From Chara braunii (Eukaryota > Streptophyta > Charophyceae > Charales > Characeae), in contig BFEA01000626.1 in assembly GCA_003427395.1 (NCBI GenBank), forward strand, positions 372,021 to 436,020: 64,000 bases of DNA. The letters are read 5' to 3'. A model generated the notes under the pieces. It was not told the origin of the DNA. It saw only the letters and a list, made by a program, of their open reading frames with translations, and ran no database searches. Shown here in pieces: positions 43,522 to 53,693 of this stretch; positions within the stretch are counted from its first letter, which is position 1; each line of letters opens with the position of its first letter. Made by a program: the position numbers and the translations under genes.

Positions 43522-46500
43522 ATGGCTGCGGTAACGGTTAAAGGTGAGAAAGAGGCTACTCCCGAGAAAAACGGCGTGGTTAACCAACAGCAGGCGCAGG
43601 AGGGGCGCCATCCCTCGGCTGCCGCGGCCGCTTTCGGTGCCATTGCCGCTTCCGCTGGGGCTTCGGTATCTTCTTCCAACGACCAAATTGTCAAGGAAGA
43701 GCGTCATGTGGGTGATTGGCGCGGAGGAGGAGGAGGAGGAGAAGAAGGGGGAGAAGGCGATGGCGCTGGAGGAGGACAAATGGTAGGGGTAGGTGAGGTG
43801 AAGCAAACTAACGGCGATCAAGGGAGTGAAGTCGTGATACTTAGTAGCAAGGAACAGAATGGGATGCAACACCAGCAGGCGCAACAGCAATATCAGCATG
43901 AAATAGCCAGGAAGCACTGTGCAGGTGCAGCGCCGACGGAAACGGGGGTTCCACTCGACTCGATGGATATGCGCTTCCTGAAGTTTTCCGAGCAATTCGT
44001 GGAAAATAAGGGTCTACTTACTCATGGGCTGGAATTGTTTCGAAGAACGAAAGATATGATGAAGGCAAATGGAGGTTTTCACTCAAGCAACCCGGACGAT
44101 ACTGAGAGGTTGTGGCGGGCATGTGTTCTTCTGGTTGTGAAGAAGGCAAATTTTCAAGCAGGAAGGGAAATAGAGAAAAAATCCAACAGCGGCAATACAA
44201 CGGGGTTTACGCTTATGCAGCTGCTGCAAAAATCCAACGTAACTCTGGTGGACTTCCTGCGGGAGATCACGCACTTTTTGTCTAAAGCGACGCCTGTGCT
44301 TAGGAGTCTAGGGTATCCCGAAACTAGGGCAGACATAGAGAGAAGCCTTCAGATTAGGGAGATAAAGGAGAGCTTTGTACAGATGGCGGTTCTATATAAT
44401 CATTATCGGAAGGAGTTCTACGAACAATTCCTGGTTGATGAACGCATGTGTATCGATTCCCGCGATGGCGGTGGTGGAGGGTGGGGGGTGACAAGTGAGG
44501 GGATAGTGTCCAGAGACGTGAACATTCATTTCGCGTTTGGTTGGATCCTGTTCCTCTTCCTGAAGACGCACATCCATCTATCCTACATCGATTTGGTCAC
44601 ATCAACAAATTTGCTTCTGTGCGTTTTGACGGTTTTGATGATACACATCCCCTTGCCGCGAGCATCTTTAGAGGACGTCAAGAAGTTCCCCGAACGGGGC
44701 GTTGATGGCGTCGACGTGTTGGCATCGCTGTGTGCCACTCATTATGCCTGCGTGGAAGATGTTGTCAGACTGATGCAACGAGTGAATGCGAAGATCAGCG
44801 AAGCGCTTCGAAGGCCCGCCACTCCGGCTCCCCTCTTCAAAACCTCTGGTCGCCTTGATGGGTTGAAAACGGATGGCTTGGTCTATTTCGACGGGCTGAT
44901 GGACAGTGGTCTCGAAAGCAACCTCAAAGTGTTTGAACGTGCATACGAGGTTTGGTACTACACAGTTGGGGACGTCGATGAAAGAATCGTACTGAGCAGC
45001 GACGGAAGCAGCCTCGGCAATCCAGCTTGCTTGACACCCAACGTCGGAGCCAAGCGAGGTCATACGACGCAGGGTACAGCAGCGGGGCATGCGCTGCATA
45101 TGGCGAACTCTCTGACTCCAGCTTCACCACTGTCGACCCTAGCTGCCTCACCATACTCCTCTCCTGTAAAGCTCTGGCCACAAGGTTCGGTCTTGCCTCC
45201 GGCGACACCCGTCAGCACGGCAATGAACACAGCAAGGTGGTTACGCCTCCACGTTGTGAACTGTCCGATGGAGCCGTCCGGAGAGTTGCTGCATTATCTT
45301 CGCAGTCCTACCGAAGACTTCATTTCCGCTGTTCACTATCGTGCACAGATTCTGTTGGAGAGAGTTTTCATTGCTGCCTCTTCGGAGCCGCAGTGGAAGC
45401 AGTTTGGAATAGCTCATCTGCAGAACAAGGCTTTTGGCTTGGTGACAGCAGACGGAGCTTGGGCCGAACTGAGAGCACAAGAAGCGCTGAAGCTGTATTA
45501 CCGAATACTTTTGTCGATGTTAAAGGCGGAGTCGAATAGGCTGAAAACCAGCAATTTGTCGACTCTTGTGGGCAACGAGATGTTTCATCGCACGCTGCTG
45601 GGCTGCTGTTCGGAGGTGGTGTTGGCAAGCCACAAAACAGTGACTGTGACATTTCCTGGTGTGCTCGATCCAACGGGTATCACTGCCTTTGACTTGAGCA
45701 GAATGGTTGAGGCGTTTGTGAGGCACGAAGACGCGCTGCCGAAGGAGCTGAAGCGGCACTTCAACTCGATCGAGGAGCGAATCCTCGAGAACATGGCCTG
45801 GGAAAAGGGTTCGTCGTTGTACAATGTACTGGGGATTGCAAAACCGTCGCAATCGGAAGAAATTCAACGATTGCAGCTGCTCCCAGATCCTCCACCGTCG
45901 CTCGAGACGCTCAGACTTCCGGCCTCGAAGGTTCCTTGTCCGGATCCCTGTCCAGTGGCCATGGAACATGCGGGATCGGGGACTTGTGGAAATGTTTTAT
46001 CCCTCACATCTATGGCCTCACCTCAGAGAAGCAATCGCAGCACGTCAGACGGGGTTTCAGCTGCTGCTGGTCCCTCTGCAACTGCCTCGTCTGCCATTCC
46101 AGCGTGCTTATCGCTGCCAGTTATTCCTTCTGCTGGCGAAAGATGTCCACTTCACCCTTCCTCAGCGGGATCAGCAATAGCAGTTGCAAATGGAGTGAGC
46201 TGTGCTTCTCTCGGAGAGCCTTCAGGAGGAGAGGGAGTAGAAGGGGGTGGTGATCAAGCTCGAGATGGTGGCGGGGGGTGCGGGGGGGGGGTCGTGAATG
46301 CTGTAACATCGCCTGCCAAAGATCATACTTCAGCTTTCCAGACGTTTTGTCCTATAGGGAAATCAAGGGTGACTGCTGGAAACACAGCCCCACAATCAAT
46401 GTCTGCGAGTTCACAGACACTTTTTACCGGTGGCAGCACTTCTGAGGCAGGTGCTGGGACGGTTCTCAACATGTTCTTCCAAAAGATAATAAAGTTGGCA

Positions 46501-47562
46501 GGGGTTCGAATCGCTCTTCTTTGCAACATGCTGAGGCTCAACACCAATGTTGTAGAGCAGGTGAAGAAGGTTGTGGAGCATACTCTGAATAACTTGACCA
46601 AGTTGTTTTACCAGCGGCACTTAGATCAGATAATTTTGTCAAGTATCTATGGGGTAGCCAAGGTGGTGAAACTGAATACCCCGTTCAAGGAGATCATAGC
46701 TCAGTACAGAAAGTTGCCTCACTGCAAGCCGCATGTGTTCCGCAACGTCCTGATAGAGCATGCGACAACACGGAAGCTTGCTGAGTTTGGCGATATCATA
46801 AAGTTCTACAACGAGGTTTACGTACCAGCTACGAAGTCCTTTCTTCTGACTCTACATCCAGTTCAGCTTTCCCCTGTGACTCAGACCGCTGCGCCTTATG
46901 TGGTTGGTGGAAGTGAGGTTGCTGGGCAGGGAAACATCACTCCCAAGCGTCGGATGAAGAGCATGGACAACACAACAGAGGGACAAGGTTCATCACCCAT
47001 GATACTGAGTCAGCCCACTGGTACAGCAAGGACACCAGGCTCTCCCTTCACTCGGTGTGTATCACCTCTGTCGCCCACCAAGAAAGTATCTGGACAGCAC
47101 AATATATGGGTGTCTTCACTTTCTTCAGAGAAGGCAGAGACATTGATCCACTCACCCTCCACCCGCCGACTTTATGCATTAGTTGGCACAGGTACACAGG
47201 AGTACCAGAGCCCATCACACGACCTGGTGGCAATAAACAATAGAATAAACCCAGGAAGGAGACTTGGAAAGCTCAACTTTGACGACGGGAGGGGGGGCAC
47301 AAATTTTGTTCCCGAGAGCTTCATGGCAGAGCGAGTACCAGAGGGGGCAACTGCAGCAGACAGTTCACCTCAAGCATTTGCACCGCACCTGCATCAACAT
47401 TGTCCTTCGCAGGAGATGCACCAGCAATGCTATAACATTGTTGGAGTTAACGGCCTGAGTGTGAATCCCCGTGAGGATGCGGGTCAGTCTATGGACTGGA
47501 CAAAGTTTTTTGGCCAACCTCCTCCATCCTCTCCTCTCAAGAAAGCTAGACTGGACCAATAG
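43522..47562 (+). CDS. RBR: Retinoblastoma-related protein (RBR), 1346 aa, single open frame
   Basis: RBR binds E2F-DP factors and chromatin regulators in the nucleus and restrains G1/S entry until phosphorylated by cyclin-CDK. Domains by approximate residue: low-complexity N-tail 1-150; Rb N-terminal domain 150-500 (FLKFSEQF, GWILFLFLKTHIH, GVDVLASLC); pocket A 570-773 (TARWLRL, YRAQILLERVF, ILENMAW); variable spacer 774-978; pocket B 980-1111 (FFQKIIKLAGVRI, HLDQIILSSIYGVAKV, FKEIIAQYRKLP); C-terminus with CDK-type sites TPKR and SPTK and the plant-type ending YQSPSHDLVAINNR, then KLNFDD near 1253. ATG 43522 is the first after an in-frame TAA (43483). No stop or intron interrupts the 4041 bases, although plant RBR genes usually have many introns. 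It is longer than the roughly 1000 aa of land-plant RBR because of the N-tail, a Gly-rich insert near 315 and the spacer. Confidence 0.96.
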   Translation: MAAVTVKGEKEATPEKNGVVNQQQAQEGRHPSAAAAAFGAIAASAGASVSSSNDQIVKEERHVGDWRGGGGGGEEGGEGDGAGGGQMVGVGEVKQTNGDQGSEVVILSSKEQNGMQHQQAQQQYQHEIARKHCAGAAPTETGVPLDSMDMRFLKFSEQFVENKGLLTHGLELFRRTKDMMKANGGFHSSNPDDTERLWRACVLLVVKKANFQAGREIEKKSNSGNTTGFTLMQLLQKSNVTLVDFLREITHFLSKATPVLRSLGYPETRADIERSLQIREIKESFVQMAVLYNHYRKEFYEQFLVDERMCIDSRDGGGGGWGVTSEGIVSRDVNIHFAFGWILFLFLKTHIHLSYIDLVTSTNLLLCVLTVLMIHIPLPRASLEDVKKFPERGVDGVDVLASLCATHYACVEDVVRLMQRVNAKISEALRRPATPAPLFKTSGRLDGLKTDGLVYFDGLMDSGLESNLKVFERAYEVWYYTVGDVDERIVLSSDGSSLGNPACLTPNVGAKRGHTTQGTAAGHALHMANSLTPASPLSTLAASPYSSPVKLWPQGSVLPPATPVSTAMNTARWLRLHVVNCPMEPSGELLHYLRSPTEDFISAVHYRAQILLERVFIAASSEPQWKQFGIAHLQNKAFGLVTADGAWAELRAQEALKLYYRILLSMLKAESNRLKTSNLSTLVGNEMFHRTLLGCCSEVVLASHKTVTVTFPGVLDPTGITAFDLSRMVEAFVRHEDALPKELKRHFNSIEERILENMAWEKGSSLYNVLGIAKPSQSEEIQRLQLLPDPPPSLETLRLPASKVPCPDPCPVAMEHAGSGTCGNVLSLTSMASPQRSNRSTSDGVSAAAGPSATASSAIPACLSLPVIPSAGERCPLHPSSAGSAIAVANGVSCASLGEPSGGEGVEGGGDQARDGGGGCGGGVVNAVTSPAKDHTSAFQTFCPIGKSRVTAGNTAPQSMSASSQTLFTGGSTSEAGAGTVLNMFFQKIIKLAGVRIALLCNMLRLNTNVVEQVKKVVEHTLNNLTKLFYQRHLDQIILSSIYGVAKVVKLNTPFKEIIAQYRKLPHCKPHVFRNVLIEHATTRKLAEFGDIIKFYNEVYVPATKSFLLTLHPVQLSPVTQTAAPYVVGGSEVAGQGNITPKRRMKSMDNTTEGQGSSPMILSQPTGTARTPGSPFTRCVSPLSPTKKVSGQHNIWVSSLSSEKAETLIHSPSTRRLYALVGTGTQEYQSPSHDLVAINNRINPGRRLGKLNFDDGRGGTNFVPESFMAERVPEGATAADSSPQAFAPHLHQHCPSQEMHQQCYNIVGVNGLSVNPREDAGQSMDWTKFFGQPPPSSPLKKARLDQ

Positions 47563-47810
47563 GGGCATTAGAGAAGGGGATGATGACTATCATGGTGGAG
47601 ACAATAACATTCTGGGGTGAGAACGGATGAGAAATGGCAGCATGGGAGGGGGGAGGAGAGGGCGAAGAGGTGGGGAGGGGGGCATCATGGAGTCATCTTG
47701 CAAGACCATCCCTTGTGACCGTATTTCATTGTGTGAATTGCAACTGGACAGTTCTGATGATTCTGTGAACAGTTGTATAAACTGAGGTGCTGTGAACAGA
47801 CAATTTGGCC

Positions 47811-47816
47811 AATAAA
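47811..47816 (+). terminator. Possible polyadenylation signal of RBR
   Basis: AATAAA about 250 bases after the RBR stop codon. No genomic poly-A tract follows it. Confidence 0.5.
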
Positions 47817-48547
47817 TAGATTGATTGGTGTATGGAAGGATGCTGAGACAGGCAAAAATGCGAGCGGAAGGGAAAGTATCGCAGGAAATCATGTGCAAAA
47901 GGCAGCATCTCAGTCAGCCACACTCTTCTGGAAGTGTATCTATGTCTCAGGTTTTTCTTGTCTGATGAAATGCTTTGCCTGTATGTGTGTGNGGGGGGGG
48001 GGGGGGGGTGAGACGTTAGAAAGTGATCTCTAAAAAACGAACATGACATTTACTGGAACAACTACACACTTATACGTATTTGCTTTTGAAGTATTGCAAC
48101 CAGTTAAATTTGTATAAGCAATGTTTGATCAGCAGGAAACCAAAAGTATGGCTGCTAATGCACTCAAGCCAGTGACCGAGCTGTTTGGGATCCTTGGAGA
48201 CTTTTCACAACACATCTCACTTGTTTCATTAATGAGCCGGAAAGAAAACGGAGTCACTCAAGTTGTGACTACTAGGGAACCTATGTTAAGGAATCATGGT
48301 GATATGCTCCTAGTCCTGCTTACTTAGGGGCCCGAAATTCTTAGCTATAGATCTCAGGTTCTTCTTGTCTGACAAGTGTGCGTGTGTGTGTGTGAGTGTG
48401 TGGCATGGGCACATATGTACGTCTGTCAAACAACTATCATCTGTTCCTCCTCACGTTTGCTAATTTGCAACCTTGAAAATTTGGTTTAGCAAGCTCTCAG
48501 GTTTCTCTTGTCTGACGAGATAATGCGTGCATGTGTGTTGTGTGACA

Positions 48548-48622
48548 TGAAGGGCACCAGAGGGAATGTGTGTGCTAGATCATTCCATAATAATACTTCA
48601 CTGGAAGAAAAAAACGAAAAGG
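48548..48622 (+). repeat. 75-bp direct repeat, copy 1
   Basis: GAAGGGCACxAGAGGGAATGTG through CCATAATAATACTTCACTGG to a poly-A end. The second copy is at 49023-49095 with few differences. The copies flank the minisatellite. Confidence 0.85.
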
Positions 48623-48626
48623 TAGC

Positions 48627-48894
48627 TGGCTATGGTGGATGGGTGATGGAGGTGGAGGAGTAAGGAGTTTCAAGTTAATTGGCTATGATGGATGGGTGAT
48701 GGAGTGGAGGAGGAAGAGGGTACAAACTGCTTGGCTATGGTGGATGGGTGTAAGGGCAAGGTGGTTGGCTATTGTGAGATGGGTGATGGAGGTGGAGGAA
48801 GGAGGAGATGCAAGTTGGTTGGCTGTGGTGAGGTGGAGAAAGGAGGAGGTACAAGATGGTTGGCTATGGTGGATGGGTGATGGAGGCGTGAGAG
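48627..48894 (+). repeat. GA/TG-rich minisatellite, about 5 units
   Basis: Units of 40-75 bp share TTGGCTATGGTGGATGGGTG, then ATGGAGGTGGAGGA. Length and sequence vary from unit to unit. Confidence 0.85.
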
Positions 48895-49022
48895 TGTTCA
48901 CCATGTACTCCAATTCTCGACTTGCCGGGGGACAGGAACCGGACTGACACTCCCCAGAATAGATATGGAACCAGGACCATCAGGACCTATTTAAAACCAA
49001 CAACAACAAAAAAAAAAGGATA

Positions 49023-49095
49023 GAAGGGCACAAGAGGGAATGTGCGTGCAAGATCAGTCCATAATAATACTTCACTGGAAGAAAAAACGAAAAAG
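49023..49095 (+). repeat. 75-bp direct repeat, copy 2
   Basis: Partner of 48548-48622, also ending in an A-rich run. Confidence 0.85.
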
Positions 49096-50697
49096 GAGGG
49101 GAAACCAAGGAGAGAACACTGTTATCAGCCCTATTGCTCTCATGTTTCTGAGGTAGAGGGGGGCGGGGATGTCTATACACCCGCCTGACTTAACAGTCAC
49201 ACCTGCTGTTGAAGATGAGACCAAGACAACCTCAAAAGAAAACAACAATACATAGCCAAGAGGGAAAAAGCGATATGGCAAGAAGGGTAGCAACGGTTTG
49301 GATAGGGCCAATGAGAGGACAAGAGATACTCCACACAGCAAAGGCTGAGACAACTAGCGAGTCTGGAAGGGAGTAACATGTCTGGTGCTCCCCACATGCA
49401 AAGATGCATGGAGAGGGGAATTCTACAGTTCGGACAGGCAGGGCCATACACAGGGCAACAAATTGGTCATGCCAGCAGAGTGCAGGCCCTAGATGCACGC
49501 AATCTCAGGATTGTCTTTGGCGCAGAGGCTAGCATTGACCTCGCTTGTGAAGTGCTCCTGCCAGAGGCGATCACTGGTACATGGTAGCAGGTTCATCATA
49601 GATAGGCAAAGTCATAAAGTGCCGGTGTCCAAGGAGCGCACAGATGTGATGCTTTGCTGTCCTCTTTGTTCTCCCACCAGGTAAGTGATGGCTGGGAAAG
49701 AGGTGGGAGATGTGGTGAGGGATGAGTGGAGGGAGTAGGGGGACACGAGGTGATGGGATGGGGAAGTCACGGATCGTTGGACTTGAAACCCCCCCTAGGT
49801 GGGACGGCTACAATTGAGGGTGGACAAGGAAGACAGAAAGGGAAGAGAATCCTGTGGGATGTGTTTTGACCTTGGCCCCATCCCCATCTGTTGTGTCCCT
49901 ATCCTTCCTTTCTGATAACTTCTTTGTACATCCATTTGTTCTTTTGGGATGGATAGTTCAGATGGTTGTTTTCCTTTTCTGGCGATGTGCTGATATCTTC
50001 TAAAATACTAAAGCTTATTGGCCGAGGGTGCCTCTATATGTGCCAGCAGGGTTTCCGGATCCATGTGAGTTCGGTGGAAGAACTTTCTCCCGTGTGTCCA
50101 CACGAATGCAGCTGTCCCTCGGGTTTAATTGACACATAACTTGAAGGTCGTTGGCCCTTGGGCTTAGTCAACAAGCAAGGCTGCTGGCAGTGTCCGGAAT
50201 GTTTTCTAACGCTCAGAGCTGTCCAACAGTGAACTCAAGATCTCCTTTCATTTTGAGAGTCAATCATGTAGGCTCGTTCATTTTTTAGTTTTGTTAAAAG
50301 CCGGTTGAGTTGAGTGTGGCGGAGGCTCGAAGTTTGAACCCTTAGTCTGTGGGGGGGAAATCCTCTTTTTTTCTTTTTAAAGAACGCAGCTTGGCCGTAG
50401 TTACTGCTAAGAGGGTAGATAGCAGCTGCCCCTCGTAGCAGTGCTCCTGACGTGTGGAGCAGCAGTTGCTGGAAACCGGGTTCAGCGTGCCACTATACAA
50501 ATTACAGATTATTGAAGATGACCATGATCGACACTGGACCACACCTTGGCCTTACTGGCCCCGCAGACCAAACCATAGCTGAAATAACGCAATCTTTCCC
50601 CACTCTCCCTGCCCCCTTTTTTCTGTTGCCCCCCTAACCCTCCCCCTACATTTGGCCTTAGCCCCCTTTCCTTTAACTCTGTAACCCTTTGAAGACC

Positions 50698-51620
50698 CTA
50701 AACCCTCTTCCTGTGCCTTCTTTGTCCGCCTTTTCTTGCTGGCAGTTTATGAGTAGGTATGCAGCAAGATCCTCCTTCGTAACAGCTCTTGCTCTCTCCT
50801 CTTCTGGCCAGCGACTCCGTTGTAACTTCTGTCCCTATTTGGCCGGGCATGGCGTCTCCCTGGGCGGGGATTGATGAGAGGGCTGGGAGGTGGGGTGGGG
50901 GTTTCAGGACACGGGGAGGGGGGGGTGGGAGGAGGATAAAGTTTTGGTCTTGATGAAGAATTTGAAAGTGAGTGAGGAGTCTCTGCCAGGTTGGCTCTGT
51001 CGCGGCCCACCTGTTCCAGACTAGGTTAAGATTCTCGTCAAGAACGCAGAGGGACCGATGTTTGTCTATCCAAACTGTTTGGAAGGCTCCCAGACAGGTC
51101 TGTTTCTCGGTCTGGTCCTTTGCAGCCCGTAGATCCCTTTTCATCGCCTTGCATGTTTTGCTTGTACGGAGGGTTATGGTGGAGATAGCTTCCTCCTTCG
51201 CCTGTGCCAGGCTGAACAGGCATTTGCTACATTCGTGCGAGTACCTCATCCTCCATGCCAGCATGAGGAGGGGCAGCCTCATATAGGACAACAGATTGGT
51301 AGCAAAGGCATCCCATTGGCGAGAGGATGATGACATTTGACTCAGGAGGAACAGTGGCAGATTGGACAGGAGTTGTTCCTCTACCAGGTAGTGCCAGGCG
51401 AAGTCCCACCATCTCCACAACTGGGTCATCATTGGACAGGCCAGCCGGCAATGTTCTAAGGTGACCCTGGCCGGCTGGGTATCTTTCCCGCAGTAGGGAC
51501 AGATTGGGGATAAGATCCCTTTCTGTTTGAGATCCGTTCGTGAGACCAGCCAGTCAGAGGTAGGGAGGCATCTGTGCAGTATTTGCCATTGGAGCGCATG
51601 GTGAACTGTGGGCAAGATCT
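50698..51620 (-). pseudogene. LINE ORF2 C-terminal region (zf-RVT)
   Basis: One open minus-strand frame. Near its start are KILPTVHHALQWQILHRCLP, CPYCGKDTQ, LEHCRLACPMMTQLWRWWDF (Cys/His metal-binding pattern) and a helical tail with KRDLRAAKDQTEKQTC. It then becomes Pro-rich and loses similarity after about 50980, probably reading into 3' untranslated sequence. The frame is joined upstream to antisense SINE sequence, so its first 83 codons are not LINE. Confidence 0.8.
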
Positions 51621-51628
51621 TACCAACT

Positions 51629-51990
51629 GGGTGTAGCTCAGTTGGTAAGGCGTTCAAGCGGCACTCAGGAGGTCGTGGGTTCAACTCCCATCGCCCCCAT
51701 GATGCTGCCTGTGGCATGCTTGGCGTCTCACCTTCGAGACGGCAAGTTGGTAAGCAAGCGCGTGGTAGCTCAGTGGGCAGAGCTCCGGTGTTGCAACAGG
51801 GAGGTTGCGGGTTCGACTTTGTCGCCCCCCAATTTTCCCTGAGCACAATTGGTTGGTGTAGGTTGCACTCCACGTACTTGTCCAGAGCCTGGCATAGCGC
51901 TCTTACACACTAATGACCTCAATAGCTCAGTGGGTAGAGCTCTGACATTGTAACTTGGAGGTCCCAGGGCTCAACTCCATACTATGCTCA
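51629..51990 (+). repeat. Three tandem tRNA-derived SINE units
   Basis: Three tRNA-like segments (51629-51699, 51760-51830, 51913-51990) each carry TAGCTCAGT(T/G)GG (A box) and a B-box-like (G/C)GTTC(A/G)A sequence; the third B box has mutated to GGGCTCAAC. A-box spacing is 132 and 157 bases. The first and second end in CGCCCCC. None folds into a good cloverleaf (acceptor mismatches), so they are SINE heads or pseudo-tRNAs and not tRNA genes. The second has a TGC triplet where an Ala anticodon would be. Confidence 0.75.
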
Positions 51991-52625
51991 TTCATCATGT
52001 CTATGTATACTGTTCGTCATATCAGCTAGGGATGATCTTCTGGACGGATTTGGGTGGGGATGTGTGCCTTTCCTCCGGGAGAGTTGATGTGGGATGGATG
52101 CTACTCTCTTGGGACGGAGAGTGGTAAGGGGCTGTTTGGGTGCATGGTGATACCGTGGCAGTCCTATGGTTGGCAGGGGTGCCTTGTAGGGACACCAATG
52201 TCGAATCAAGAGGTGTGTCCTACTCTAGATGTCTGTAGAACCATTCTGAGGAGGTGGGCTATCAGAGGTTGGTCGGGGGTAGTTGATGAGCATTGAGGTC
52301 TCCACCATTACCACTGGTCATCGTGGTCGATTCTCCCTAGCAAACAGCCATAAGCAAGGCTCATTAGCAGCAGAAAGCAACCACATACATCCATACAGAC
52401 TATGATATCACACTAGCTCACATAACAACCAACATATTCAACAACCAACAGTAGCCATATATGAACCGCGCCGTGCTGGGTTGGTGCTTAGAGGTAGGGG
52501 ACTCATGGGTTAGACCTTGGTTAGCCGACCATTAGACACTGCCTATGGGTGCCCTCACTGCTCACGGGACTAGTTGAGAACTTCGCGCCTAGCTCCCGAG
52601 ATACCCGTATAACGGGGCTTGTACG
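51991..52625. other. Unassigned insert within LINE copy 2
   Basis: Separates two parts of the LINE. No domain or repeat recognised; may be the tail of the SINE cluster or another inserted element. Confidence 0.4.
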
Positions 52626-53693
52626 CTAGTGTTTAACTGGGGCTGAATGGGGGAGCTCATTCAGCGTGAGTGCCCGTGTCTGCTGTCTGGTCAGGTTGCT
52701 CCAGTAGAGAGTGATGTTCCTCGTATGAGGTAAGATAGAAATGGAGTGGGGGTGCGCCAGGAGATATATCGAGAGGGGTGGTAGGATAAGAGTCTGGACC
52801 ATGACAGGTCCTGCAGAGCCCGGGGGTCTAATGGAGAGTCTCTTGCCCACCTTCTCTTGACCACTTCGGTAGTCTTGGGGGGGGGGGCAGGCTGCTCTGT
52901 ACCCCGCCTTGACTGTGTATTGCCAGACTGGGGTGGGTTTGCTCCGGCGCCATTCCCATTCCTCTGGATCGAAGGGCAGCCTGCTAACTGGGACTGTGGG
53001 TTCAGACACTCATGTCTGTTTGCTCTCATTTTGCATGGCTCGCACTCTCATGAGTTGGCACGGTGAGGCCTCGTAATTGAGGTCCTCCTGTCTCTGAAGG
53101 GGGTACCATCTGGGAGACTGGGCTCATACGCCTCCAGAGTCATTTTGGGGAGGTCTGACCCACCCGATAGACCAGCAGTGGGACTGGGAGGTCCTCAAAG
53201 CGGGTTACTCAGTCTCCCACTTCAAGTTCAGGGCCCTTTTTCAGCGCTAAGGCCCAACCCAGCTGGATGGGCTCTGTAAGTTGGGCTCTTCTCTGATCCA
53301 GGTTCTGGAGGTGTTTCATCTGAGTTGCTCAGTAGATTTGCTGGCCTCAGTGGTCAGGTCCCACAAGTCTCCAATCGTGTGGCAGCCTTTGGCCACCCAG
53401 GACAGCCCACCGAGAGGAGGGCTGCAAGTCGAACATTTTGCCGTTCTCATCGAGGATCTGTGGGTTCCTGAACAGAGGCTGCCGCCTGACTTCATGCCAA
53501 CTCTCTTTGTTGTCCACAGCCTTAGTATGCCCGCCCACAGTGGGTCCACTTGAACAGAGGCTGCCACCTGACTCCATACCAACTGAGTGGTGTATGTTTC
53601 TTTGTCGGGCTCTTTGTTCTCCACAGCCTTAGTATGCCCGCCCACAGTGGGTCCACTTGAAGGTCCTGTGCCGCCCAACCTCACACCCAGCAC
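52626..53693 (-). pseudogene. LINE ORF2 fragment between RT and zf-RVT
   Basis: Minus-strand frames include FRNPQILDENGK (the lF-N-x-x-i block of plant LINEs) and a later EWEWRRSKPTPVWQYTVKAGY block, which precedes the zf-RVT in intact elements. A tandem duplication at 53469-53660 and frame changes break it. Confidence 0.6.
53469..53660 (+). repeat. Tandem duplication, 82 and about 110 bp units
   Basis: Both units start TGAACAGAGGCTGCC and end CACAGTGGGTCCACT. The second has about 27 extra bases in the middle. Confidence 0.9.

Larger units (their letters stand above)
47563..50697. other. RBR 3' region and repeat-rich spacer
   Basis: No supported gene; short frames at 48121-48327 and 49197-49587 have no motif. 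It contains one ambiguous base at 47992 beside a G run. A 23-bp word CTCAGGTTT(T/C)TCTTGTCTGA appears at about 47946, 48353 and 48496. It also holds a minisatellite and a dispersed 75-bp duplicate. From 49100 to 50697 I see nothing recognisable. Confidence 0.5.
50698..53693 (-). mobile_element. LINE (non-LTR retrotransposon), 5'-truncated copy 2
   Basis: Only the part of ORF2 after the RT is present on the minus strand: an FRNPQILDENGK block near 53470-53430, DPEEWEWRRSKP...YTVKAGY near 52970-52900, and the zf-RVT region at 51617-50900. RT and endonuclease are missing, as expected for the 5' truncation typical of LINEs. A SINE array and about 600 bases of unknown sequence separate the second and third pieces. 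Its ending matches the LINE at 19745. Confidence 0.8.

Noticed and set aside
44392-44577. Antisense ORFs within RBR
   Set aside because: Shadows of the RBR coding frame.
51629-51990. Three tRNA genes
   Set aside because: A and B boxes are present but acceptor stems do not pair; better as SINE heads.
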